Shown: positions 12,801-24,800 of the stretch, piece after piece
How positions within the stretch are numbered: the first letter of the stretch is position 1
Layout of the letters: each line of letters begins with the position of its first letter
NCBI GenBank assembly: GCA_013399875.1
Contig: VXAZ01009672.1
Location: 1,548,553-1,612,552 of the forward strand
From: Gymnorhina tibicen
Taxonomy: Eukaryota > Chordata > Aves > Passeriformes > Artamidae
DNA: 64,000 bases
Direction: 5' to 3'
Position numbers and translations under genes: made by a program
Notes under the pieces: model-generated
The model's database searches: none
Told to the model about the DNA's origin: nothing
The model's input: only the letters and a program-made list of their open reading frames with translations

Positions 12801-15800
12801 TGAGTTAGAGACAAAGAGTCAGATACACAGCATATTGATAGGGACCTGATATCCAACGCTTTATAAGGTTACATTTCCTGGCTTAAGTGAATGATTAAAG
12901 TAAGGAATGTTTGGTACCCAGTCTCTCCCCTATTTCTTTTCCCTATTTGTGCTTGTAATTAGAACCTGACTGGTTCTAATTGACCATACTTTCAACCTTA
13001 ATTATAATTGCCCTCTTTATGAGTCAATGTAGTTTCATGTTTTCATAAGGTAGTGGGGGTGAGAACAGAGTGCATCGTTTTTGTGTGGTTTCTATCAAGT
13101 TGAAGGCTATCAATTTATAAAGCCTCTTAAAGGAAAAACACAAAAGCAAAATCATGAAGATTTGTTACTTTTATTGTCAGAAGCTTGAATCTCTTATAAA
13201 ATAAAAAGTAGAGGCTTGTATCTTTTAGTCATGTAATGTAATGATTTTCAAAATATCCTAGATTAGTTTCCTAATACTGGGCCTTTAAAACTTCCGAACT
13301 GGTAGTAAGGAAGGTAAGTGATTTCTTAATTCATTCAATAGCTGATTCCTAGTAAATACATTAGAATTATTTAAAAATAGACTTTCAATGGAGAGGGATA
13401 ATATTGCAAATTTTAATAAAAAAGATGAAGGGCTTCTTATGGTATAGGAGTTAAGGTGGAAGATGCAGATCATATGGTGCTGTCTGTGACTTAAACATTA
13501 CACATCTGTTTTTGGGGAATGTTACTGGGAAATGCTGCCAATTCCAATGCAAATCTAGATCTTGTCTTCTTTCTACTGCTCTGGTAGAAAATCTTTGCGT
13601 TTTCATCATCGTAATATGCACGTTCTATGCATGCGTATGAAACATTAAAGAGGAGATTAACCTGATAGTTATGGATTATAGGATGACTTAAAAGCTTTAA
13701 ATTAGTGTTATTTAATTAAAAATATTTATGTAAGTATTTCTACAGTTAAATATATGGTGACAATAACAGTTGGTCAAAATAAACCTTTTTATGCTGATTT
13801 TCAACCTTGTTTCACTCTTGCTGAGCTTTACCAGTAGCTAACACCAGCACCTTCAAGTACAAGTTGTCAGAAGCCCCATTCAGCCCGCAGACCATTACTG
13901 TCTGTGGTGGGTTGACCTTGTCTGGCTGCCAGATGCCCACCCAGCTGCCCTCAAACTCCCCTTCCTTAACACATGAGGAGAAAATATGCTAGAAAAGGTC
14001 TGAGATAAAGGCAGGGAGTTTGCTTACCAGTTACTGTCACAGGCAAAACAGGCTCTTCTTGGAGGAAATTAACTTAATTTATTGTCAATTAAAAGAGAAT
14101 GTAATTGTGAGAAACAAACAAAAAAATTAAAACACCTTCCCCCCACCCCGTTTTCTCAGGTTCAACTTCAGTCTGACTTCTGACTCTTCTACCTCCTTCC
14201 CCTACCCTCCCATTCCCTGAGTGGTGCACAAGGGGTGGAGGGTTGTGCTGAGTTCCTCTCTGCTGCTCCTTACTCCTCACATTTTTCTCCTGCTCCAGTA
14301 TGGGGTCTCTCCATTGGGCTGCAGTTCCTACAAGGAGTATCATTCTGTTTCGCCATGGTTCTCTTAGCAGGCTGCAGTGTGGACAACTGCTCCGCTGTGG
14401 TCTCTGTGCAAACAGCTGCTCCAGGTCTGGAGAGGCAGTAAAGGTTATTGAGCGTCTTAGGTTATTGATTATCTTAGGAGCAGCACTTGGGTTGTTTATC
14501 CTTCAGAAGTATCTGGATTTAACTGATAAAATTGAAAATTTGTTTGTTATTGCCATTATTTTTCTTTGTGTTTAGAGAATTGAACTGGGTACTTTTACCT
14601 TTTATACAGCATCATGCCTGGTTTTTTGGATGTTATAGAATAACAAAATATATTCTATATAAGTAGTCTTCATTAGAAAAAATCGGAGCATTTTATAAGA
14701 GTTTGTATTCAGCATTTCTAGGGAAAATATTTATCTCTTGCTTTTACAGACAATAGCAAGACAACTTGCAGAAATTTTGTTACGAGGTATGTGTGAACAG
14801 AGTTACTGGAATCCACTGGAAGATCCTCCTCACCACTCACCCCTCGATGATCCACTTCGAAAAGGTTCAAATACTAAGAATTACGCACTCAGTAGAAGAC
14901 CACGGGTATACACTGGAGAAAAGTATGGCTGAGTTTATACCTCTTTTGTTTCTGTTACTGCAGTTGTTACCCAGTGCACTGGGTAACTGAGTTTATATTT
15001 TTGTAAACCTAGAAGGAATTTGGCATTGTGAATGAGAATGTTTCCCATACTGTGGAGAGAGGTAGATAGATTCCCTGAAGAAACTAGAGAAGAAACATGC
15101 TTCTTTGAGTGGAAGTTTGCACTGTATACATTAGACCTTTGTTCTCAATTGTAAAAATTTTTTCTTTTTTTCCTATCCTGGTATATATGATATGCTCAAT
15201 ATCTCTTATGATACATGGGGTACAAAAGAAAACATGAACTGGATGGCAAATCAGATATTGCACATTTTAAAAGTTGTGTGCTTTTTCTAGGCATCTATTC
15301 TGCTTTATCACAGAAAGGAAAGATTCAACAATATGGTCAAGTTGGTCCAGGAAGCATTATGAAAAAACAAAACATATCTAGAAATTTATCTAGCAGTTTC
15401 AAAGGTAGTTTATTTCCCAAGGCAGTTACCTTTTAGCTAATCATCTTAGGTTAGTGTTGGCACTTCTTTATGATGCCACCTTTTTGTTCAGTTTTAATCT
15501 TCTGTTGAATCAGGTAAGTGGTACTTCTTGGATCATTTTTGTGTGTGGTATAGCTCACAGTGGATTCTGGGGTAGCTATGGTGTGTTTCTTCCTTCTTGA
15601 AAATTTAATTTTTCTCCAAATCAATCACCATTAGGGTTAGTATTAAATATAGATAGCCATTTCCTCGAATTTGAAATTTTTCTTAGAAGTTAATAGCTCT
15701 GATCCCCAGACACCCCTTCCAACCTCAACTATTCTGTGATTTTGTGAAAACAGTATGGTCTGGGAATATCTTTTGAGAACACATTGTCTGCTCCATAGGA

Positions 15801-18800
15801 AATTTTTGACCCTTTTTCTTCAAAGAATTTATTATTATTGTTTTTTGTTTATATTGTTGTTCAGCTGGGTTAAAAGTCAGGCATTGTGGGATTGTAATTT
15901 CAATCTTGTCTGACTACCTCTGGGATGTGAAGTCATTAAAAGCAGTCTATTGAGCTTTAGGAAAAGATGCAGGCATGGAGCTGAACAATCAATTTGCCTA
16001 AACAACTACTGTGTTTCCCTGCAAGTACATAATTAATAAACTGTACATGCAGGCAGCCATTTTTGTAAAAAGGAAATACCTTTTTTTGTGAATACACCTT
16101 AATCACTGCTCTTAGAAGTGCATTTATTGCCCAGACATGAGGAAATCTCCTTTATGCAGCCTTAAGTATTTTCTTACTCAAACCACTTGGTATTGCACAT
16201 CAAATCCTAAAGAACAGTCTGTTCCTCTCTTACAGTGTAAATGCCTTATTAGTTAACATGAAAGCTTTTTTCCATAAAGTGACCTTGTTATGTGCCAAGG
16301 AGTCTGCTTCTGTGGCAGATTGATTATAGAAGTAGCCCTGCTTACATAATGGAGGGATGTTCTGTTTTAGTGTTCACAGTATCTTTATATTGTAACATAA
16401 ATGTCTGCAATATGACACCATTTTGAGTTGTTTAGCTGTATTTATTGCAGATTTCCATTAAGGAATATTTTACATGGCAGCAAGCCCACATAACATAATT
16501 ATCGTGCCTTTACTACTATTAAGTAGATTGGCCTTTATCTTCAAAGACTTCTAGAAATTCTCCTTCCTGGATCCAGAATAGTTACAGCAGGTTTCTCGGA
16601 CTCAGTCTTTCAAACTTATGTTCTCCGTTCTCAACTCATCCTTCATGGCAACTTCTGCTTCCTGCAGAAGTGGGTCTTTGTTCAATTTAGTTCTCTCGTT
16701 CGTGGGACGCGCAGGTGAGGAGTTCCACAATTTCAACGGAGCATGTAATTAAGTCCTTTCATCACGTCAGACTGGTTAATACCATACCACATAAAATATG
16801 TCCAGCCAAGTATCTCATCTCCAGTAGTGATTGACAGCAAGTATCAAAGACAATGAATAGCAAGACAGATATGTAGGAAATTTCTTCCTAGGTATTCTTC
16901 TGACCACCAACTCTGACTCTGCAATGCACTGGTTTTTTTCTGTTGCCTGACATTAGATAACTGCATTGTGTTCTTTTGAGGATTATGGGTGTGATTTGGC
17001 TAATAGCGTTTATGATTTTGTAGATCTCTGTGTAATTGCCTCTTCAGTTTTCTTTAACCAGTTCTTCAGCTGAGCATAACTTTCATGGTTTGCCTTTGGT
17101 TGATAGCCATTTCATGCTTTCAGTTGCCTCTTTTGCTCTGCCCTGTTACATTGAAATTACTTTACTCATGTGCCTGCATCTATCAGGAGACACAGAAAAT
17201 GTCTGAGTTCAGCCAACTTAACTGAGCTTTTTGCTTAGCCAGGTCAAAGAACTTTCTCACTAATTTCTGCACAGAGAGGATCTTCACTGTTTGAGACAAA
17301 CATTAACATATCTATGAAAATATGTTTGAAATTGCAAGAGAAAATGTTTGCTTTTGTTTTGATAAGTGACTTTTTAGTAGTTCTCTTGGGGCAACATCCC
17401 TTTTTTCTCTGAGAAAGTAATTTCTCCAGCAGTTCTTTCCAATCATTGTTCTGCTTTCTGGGTGCCACTGTCAGTTGGTCAGGTTAAATCTTCTTCCAAG
17501 TTGTTAAGTTCTCCATAGAAGAGTGAATTGTTAAATAAGGAGCACTCTGATGCTTCCTCATCACTCCTCATTCCTTATCGTGGGTGGTTCTTATTCATGA
17601 CTAACTGTGTTTTGAAATTTCTTTGTTATGTAATGATAAAAATGTATTCTAAGATTCAGAATACTCTTAAAAATCTGGTGAGCAGTTGCATTGATTAAAA
17701 AATAAAAATACAACAACAGAACAGCTGCCCTGGGGTCTTAGCTGTTGTATATTACCACAATTCGTTCACAATGTTGCTTTCCAACTGCCTGGAGTTCAGA
17801 TGTCTTTTAGTTTCCATTTTCTTTCAGGCATTTGATTACTGCTTATATTTCTAGTGCTTGAAAAAAACTCCAAAAGATGTTTTAATGTCAGACAAGTTTT
17901 GTTTCCTGCCTGTAATGTATTGTAGCTTAAACAGCCTTAGGACCACAGGAATTGATTATTAACAACAAAAAATTATTTTCTACATTTAAATAGTTAATTG
18001 TGGAACTAATGGTCTGAATTAACAGGAAACAGTACTTGTCCTAATTCAGAAATAGTTCAGAGGAAGAAATCTGAAGAGATAAAACGTAGTTACTAATTTG
18101 GGGGATTTTTTGGTGTGTATGAGAATGAATGAATGAATTCCTGCCAGTCATGTACCCAGTGCAGATTACTGTTGTCTGTCCACCAGCATAGAAGAGTGGT
18201 CAGAAAGCTTCCAGTATTCAGAGAAAGCAGTAAAGCCTTGAAACCAGTCCTATGCAGACCTTCAGCATTAAGTTAGAAGCAAGTGTGCTTCATTACAAAC
18301 AAACAATTGTATTGCTTGGAAGTAAGAGTGGTTATGGCAAGCGGGTGGAGGTTGTCATGGCTCTATTTAAAAATATTAATAGCTATTGAATTCATCAGGA
18401 AAAAATTCTCAAGCATATCTCATGAAAGACTGATAGAAGTATTTCTCCACATATTGCCTAAAATACAGTTCTCCTGTTCTTGTGTGAGAGTTTCCTCTTG
18501 CCAGCATTTGAATCAGTGATGTAGATTCAGCTCAGATTAGGTATAAGAAGCTAGTTAAACTATGGCTTTGGTGTTTACAGTTGTCAAATTATGTTTAATT
18601 TTAGGATATTTGAATGAGTTCAACTCTGACAGCTGTGGTAGTTTTATTCTTTTATTGTGTTCAGCCAACTTTTCTGAAATGAAAATACAGAACATGCAAA
18701 GAAATGCATTTTAACCAATTGATTTTTCTATGCAAGTTACTTTCTGTTTTCTTTTTTGGACATTTTACAGTTTTTACAGTGCTTTTAATATATATGTGAA

Positions 18801-21800
18801 CTAGTCATAAAAGTAATATGTTCTGCTTAAATAATTAAATTCTTGTTTTGAACAGCATCTTCTGTCCTCAAGAAAATACAGAAGAAGCCTTGCTATTGCT
18901 GCTTATTAGTGAATCTATGGTAGGTAAAATAGAGTGAATGTGCATGTGCTGTGTTTTCCTTGTTTTGTTTTGTTTTGTTTTTTTAATTAAAATAGGACTT
19001 CCCCCTTCTCCCCCGTGCCTTACTTTGCCTTGTCTTTCATTTTCTGTTAGGAAAGCAGGCAGTTATTGCTGAAACTCAAGTTTTTGTTCCTCTGAGCCAC
19101 CAAGATGTGGTCTGCAAGTGTTACGGAGTTTTCTCCTTTGGACTGGCTGTACCTCGCCTCCTTCCATCCATAGGCAGATGAACAAGCCAAGTCTTTCGTT
19201 TGGCATCACTTATCAATATGAACCACTGTTACACCAGTTGGTTGCTATTCAGACAGACACAAAATCTAAGTTATTTTTGTTGTAAAAAACAGATCAAAAA
19301 CTACTAGAAGAGAATAATAAACATCGCCAAAAAGTACCTTCCACTGTGCATTAAACTTTAGTCACTCAAATTTGTAAATGATTTTTGATGATACTGATAC
19401 TCAGTCTTTGCTTCTGGATTATTTTTTTTAAATGTCCCCGTTTCCTCAGTAAATCATTCCTTTCAGTGGTCTGCTTGTGCCCTTTATCAACCTTCTATAT
19501 TTTCTGCTAATCATCTATCAACTGCTGTGTACTGACATTCTCATACTATGTCAGTTTCATGTTCTCACTTCAAATGAAATGCTGGAGCTTTTTCTGGTTT
19601 TTTAACTGGAAGGGTGAAACTTCTACAGTCTCAGGCATCATGCAGCCTGTCTCACTGCACATCAATGAGATGCAGTCTTTTAAGTTCTACAGGTGATTCA
19701 AATGCTTACACGTTTTGGCAAAATTTCTGTTTTGCTACAGTTAAATAGGATCAGAACATTTTAGTGAACATTGTCCTAGTTTAACTGTTTTAAAGTGGCA
19801 GATATTTACATTGTAGTGCTAACTGCTTTCCTCATTCCTAGTGATCTGCCTTGCAATATTCATGAAAGAATCCAGAAATTCTGTCTAGATTCTGATTCTC
19901 AGAATACAGAAAAACCAACTGAGCAAACATTTTCACATATCATGTGTCGGTTTTGCTGCAGTATATACTTTGCACTGAGAGGTGCTGCCTGTGCCTCTGT
20001 AATGTGCCTGAGCAGCGGTGAAGATGTACAGAATTCTGATGTGAACTGTGGTCTTGGTGTGAAATGAAAGCAGTCCCAGTTCTGCAAGATCTGACTACTG
20101 ATTGCTGTGTTTGCATGCGTAGTTCCTTACGTATCATCATTAAGAAACCGAAAACCAAATTAAAAGTACTGCCTTGTTAAGTGTCATTTCAGGTTACTTA
20201 CAGCTTTTCCTTTGTGAATTAGATCTGTCTAATTATATCAAATGCTGTCACTGTAGAGCATATACCTTTAGCAAGCTTTCAATTTTTTTTTACAGTAATT
20301 ATTGCAGATTATTTCAGGCAAAAGAGTTTCTTTTGGGGGAGTATAAAATCTTTGACATGATTGACTTACTTTGGCTAAGTCATTTGTTCAAATTAGTTCT
20401 GGTGGGGGGAAAGGGGAAGATTGAGCGTAAAAATATTCATCATTGCAAACTTACCTTTCTGAGAGTTGAGACCTGTTATTCCAGCTTCAGTGCATGCTAA
20501 CTTTCTAACTGTAGTAGTTGTGAAGTAGTATGTGATTTATGATTCTGAAACCAATATTTGGGAAAGAAATAACACTTAGAGAAGACTGAGTAATTGTTGG
20601 TGTTTTGATATGCTATTGTGTTATTAAAGTAGTATGGTCCCTTACTTTCATTGTGTGTGAATTAGTAAGAAAAAGCCCCATTCAAGGCCAGGTTGGACAG
20701 GGCTCTGAGCAATCTGGTCTGGTGGAAAGTCTTCCAGCCCATGGCAGGATGATCTTTAAAAGATCCCTTCCAATTCAAACCATCCTGTGGTTCTGTGGTC
20801 TGACATCCTCATGTTACAGTGCTGCATGTCAGCTGAGTCGTGATAGCAGAATCACAGAATGATTATGGTTGGAAGGGACTTCTGGAGGTCATTTTGTTTT
20901 GCTCATGCAGGGCCATCTGAAGCAGGCTGCATCTCTGTCCAGACATCTTTTGAGTATCTCCAAGGAGAGAGACTCCACAGCCTCCCTGGACAGCCTGTGC
21001 CAGTGCTCATTAACCCTCATAGGAAAAAGAAAATGTTTTCTGATCTTCAGAGGGAACCTTCAGTGTTTCAGTTCGTGCCCGTTGCCTCTAGTCCTGTCAC
21101 TGGACACCACTGGAAAGAGCCTGGATCCCTCTTCCTTGTATCTTCCCTTCAGATATTTCTAACATTGAAAAGTCTCCCCTCCTGAGCACTGTCTTTTCCA
21201 GGCTGAAAAGTCACAGCTCTCTCAGCCTTTCCTCATAGAATAGATACTCTGGTGTCTAATACATCCTAGTGGGCATTTCTTGGACCCTCTCTAATAGCTC
21301 CATATCTCTTGTACCGGGGAGTCCAGAACTGGACCCAGTACTGCAGGTGTGGCCTCACCAGTGCTGAACAGAGGGGAAGGATCACTGCCCTCGACCAGCT
21401 GGCAACACAGATGCTAATGCAGCCTGGGCTATCAATAGCCTTTTCTCCACCTGGGGCATCTTGCTGGCTCCTGCTCACCTTGGGTGTCCACCAGGACCCC
21501 CAGGTGCACTCCTGTCAAGGTGCCTTGGAGCTGGGGGGCCCCCAGCATGTATGGTGCCTGGGTTTGTTCCCTCCCAGGCGCAGGACTTTGCACTTCCAAG
21601 TCTTTTCTGAAGGCTTTGATGAGGTTCCTGTCAGCTCATTCCTCCAGCCTGTTGAGGTCCCACTGGATGGCAGCACAGCCCTTTGACATATCTGTTCAGC
21701 AAACATGCTTGGGGTCATGAGCAGGATCAGGCCCAGTATCAGTCTCTGGGATACACTGTTAGTTACTGGTCTCCAGCTGGACTTTGTGTCACTGATCACC

Positions 21801-24800
21801 ACCTCCTGGGCTCAGCTTTAGGTGTGATTCTTAACCAGTGGAAAAATGGCTGAGCATATCCTTCCTTCCACTGAGGCTGCACTGAATTATACTGCTCAAG
21901 TGTGTTACAGGCTTAAAGTGTGTAAGTGGGGCCAGATGACACATTGCAGTTTAACTGTCACCTTAGAGTGTCTGAGACCATGGCAGTTCTGAAATACTGA
22001 GCATGTAAGCTCCTACATACATTCTGTTTTATAATTATCAAGAAAATGATTGTTCAAATACACAAGATATCTGTAATAATTACGAGACATCCTTGTGCTT
22101 TGGCATTGCCAACAATTGTTTCACAAGAAATGCTAGTTAACAGCTTGTTCAAAACTTGCAAGGAGCTGAGTCAAGTCGTGATTAGAGGTGGAGTTAAAAA
22201 GACATTCTTGAAGTTGATTAAATATTTATGCAGTGTAAAAAGGAAAAGCTAAAGACTTCTTGATCAAAAGAAAGCAAAATGTCTGTTTGGGCGTGGGGGT
22301 GGGTGTGGGGTGCGTGCGTGCGTGTGTGTGTGTGTATGTGTGTGTATGCGTGTGGGGTTGTTTCAAACCAAGGTGTGGATTATTCAGTTGATAATTCCTA
22401 AGATGTCTGTGCATTTTACACTTAATGTATCTCTTCGAAAAATTTTCATTATTTAATTATTCTGATTCTAAAGATGTATTGAGTATATTCAGAGCTTAAA
22501 ATGTTACCCTGTTAAAGTGGAGAAAAAATTTATTATCCCTTATTGTGTGTCATTTTTTGCATTGAAAGAGGGAGAAATAAGCTGCCTATTAAAATTTAGT
22601 GTATTTAGGTAAATGTACTAAGGGGGCCATGCCATGTAAAATTAAAAATAAAGAGGGGGATGCAGAGAGAAGTATCTTTGACTTCTGATTTCAGACTACT
22701 AAATATACTAGCATTTGTACCAATGGGAATATTAAACACCAAGAAAACTAGAAATAGATAGAATAGCAAGATAATGTGTTTTCAGAGACTTGATGGTAAC
22801 GTGGGAGAAGCACTGGGTCGTTCAGTGAGGTATTAGCTACTCTGAGACACAAATTTTGTTCTTGAATCTTGAGCATGATTTCTCTGTGAACGTGGTCAAT
22901 TAATTTAATCCATTTCTAGCTCAGCTTTCTTCCTTCCCAAAAGCAACACTTTACTTGAGGAATTAGGTTTGCAATGTGCCTTTCATGAAACAGGTTTGAA
23001 AGTACAAACCCTCACTGCAAACATGGCCTGATTCCAAAGCTGTGCCCAGAACCAGGATCAGGTTTCACTTCTCAGTAGTAACTCCTGAAGGTGATTGTGG
23101 GTTATCCTGGGCATGTTACCATTCACAAGTTAGACAATAGTGTCATAATGTTGTGAAGATAAAAGGAGCTGGTAGCCTTATGTGATGGTTCAGGCCAAAT
23201 TCAGGGAAACGTCCAAAAGGGACGTCTCCTCGAAGGAAGGCAGGTTACAAACCACCCCTTCCCCCACTTGGGTTCGGGAAAAAACAAATTTTCCTCAGAG
23301 GAAAGTGAAGGAGAAAATAAAACTATTTATTTAACAAACACACAGGAAAACAATACTAATAATACTAAATAATAAAATCTCTCACTCTGGAGAGAAAACC
23401 TGAAAGATTTTAGAGTCCTTCTGTGGGTGTAGTCTCTCTCCTCCTCCTCGGAGCTGGGTTGGCGTGGGGGGCCCCCCNTGTGTCCTTGAAGCACAAACTG
23501 TTTTGAAAAGTTCGCTCAGTTTTTTTTTCTCTGTCTCTTGCATCCAGTTTTAAAGGCATAGAAAGGCTCAGGAATCATGTCTGGGCATAGAGCGGTGGTA
23601 GGGGATACAACAGCACAGTCACCCCAAGACACCTTATTTTATGAAAGCTGGAATAGAGGATTTGAAGATCCTTTTAATACGTTTTACTAGCACACAAAAA
23701 GTAAAAAGAAATTTTAGAAGGTGAATATCCATTGTATTGAAAATATACCTTCTTTTGTTTCTGAGAACTCTTCAATAATTTTAAATACATAACTTAGTTT
23801 ATGGAATTAGAATGAAGTAATTAAAAATAGGTCCAGATAGAAACATCAGTCTTCCCACTAATACATAAAATTGGTGACTCTTTCTATCTGTAAATTAGTA
23901 TCAGATACTATGTCTCTGTATCCCTTACAGCAACTGCTGTCCGTGAGGTTGAACAAAACGGTGGTTACTTGAGTGAAAATATAGCTTGAAGTACAATGGC
24001 TGACTTGGTTTCTTTCTTTGTGGTGTGTTTCAGGCTAACCGTGATGCTGTGCTGAGCAGAATACCGGAACACAAAAATGATCGTATCATCAGTTTACAAA
24101 GTGCATCTGTAGTCTACGATTTACTTACGATAGCCTTGGGAAGAAGAGGCCAATATGAAATGCTTTCAGAGGTTTGTTGAGAGTAGTGAATATTCCTCTG
24201 TGTCATCATTGCTGTTTTCTGTTAATCATGTTAATTTTGGTAGTGATAATGGGCTAAAACTAACATAGGACACTGTTATTCTGACTGCTTTATAAATACA
24301 GGAGGTAGTTTCCACCCCAAAATGTTTACTGTCTAAATTTATACAAGTGACTTGAGGTGGCCAGAGAAGTTGTGTGAAAGGTGTGGTAAATGTCTATTGC
24401 CACAGAAATTCACATGATTTTTAGGTGGGGATGCATGGATCTGCTTAAAAGGGTACACATTAAATGGACAGAGCAAGAAGGAATGGCAAAAAATAAAAGC
24501 TGATCTGGATATAAAAATGATAGATATAATTTCCTAGGAGAAATATTTGTAATGACTGAAAAAAGATTTCAGAAGAAAACTTTCTTTTACACTTCTTATA
24601 TTTGAGGTGATCCATAGTCCTTACAGTTTGTAATCATTTTGAAGTTAATAAAAAGAAATGAAGTTAATAAAAAATTTTTCAGGTCTTTGGGAAATGTGTT
24701 ACCTCAGTGTCTTAATGTTTCATTATGTAGCCTACTTGTGTTTTGTCATATTGTGGCAACTTCTTCAGGAAACTGCCAAGTATTGTTAACAGTTGTATAC

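Larger units (their letters stand above)
18920..24033 (+). other. Intron between w5 and w6
   Basis: 5114 bp, GT-AG, phase 0. This is the most repeat-rich intron: a (TTTTG)n run near 18960-18987, two CR1 elements (20673-20798 plus, 20847-21830 minus), a G4/GT tract (22289-22360) and a solo LTR (23181-23631). The stretch 19050-20650 holds nothing I recognise. Confidence 0.9.

Noticed and set aside
14089..14575. Overlapping frames of 68-91 codons, one with a hydrophobic C-terminus
   Set aside because: They fall in and just after a solo LTR; no domain and no splice phase that would join them to TTC7B.
19795..20158. Frames of 62-90 codons on both strands with several Cys residues
   Set aside because: The Cys spacing fits no motif, and the phases do not connect to neighbouring exons.
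20847..21830. Several open frames of 70-125 codons on both strands that could look like genes
   Set aside because: They lie inside a broken CR1; the minus-strand frames carry CR1 ORF2 motifs and the plus-strand frames are their shadows.
22226..22414. Minus-strand frame with a His-Thr repeat
   Set aside because: It is the translation of the GT/GC microsatellite.
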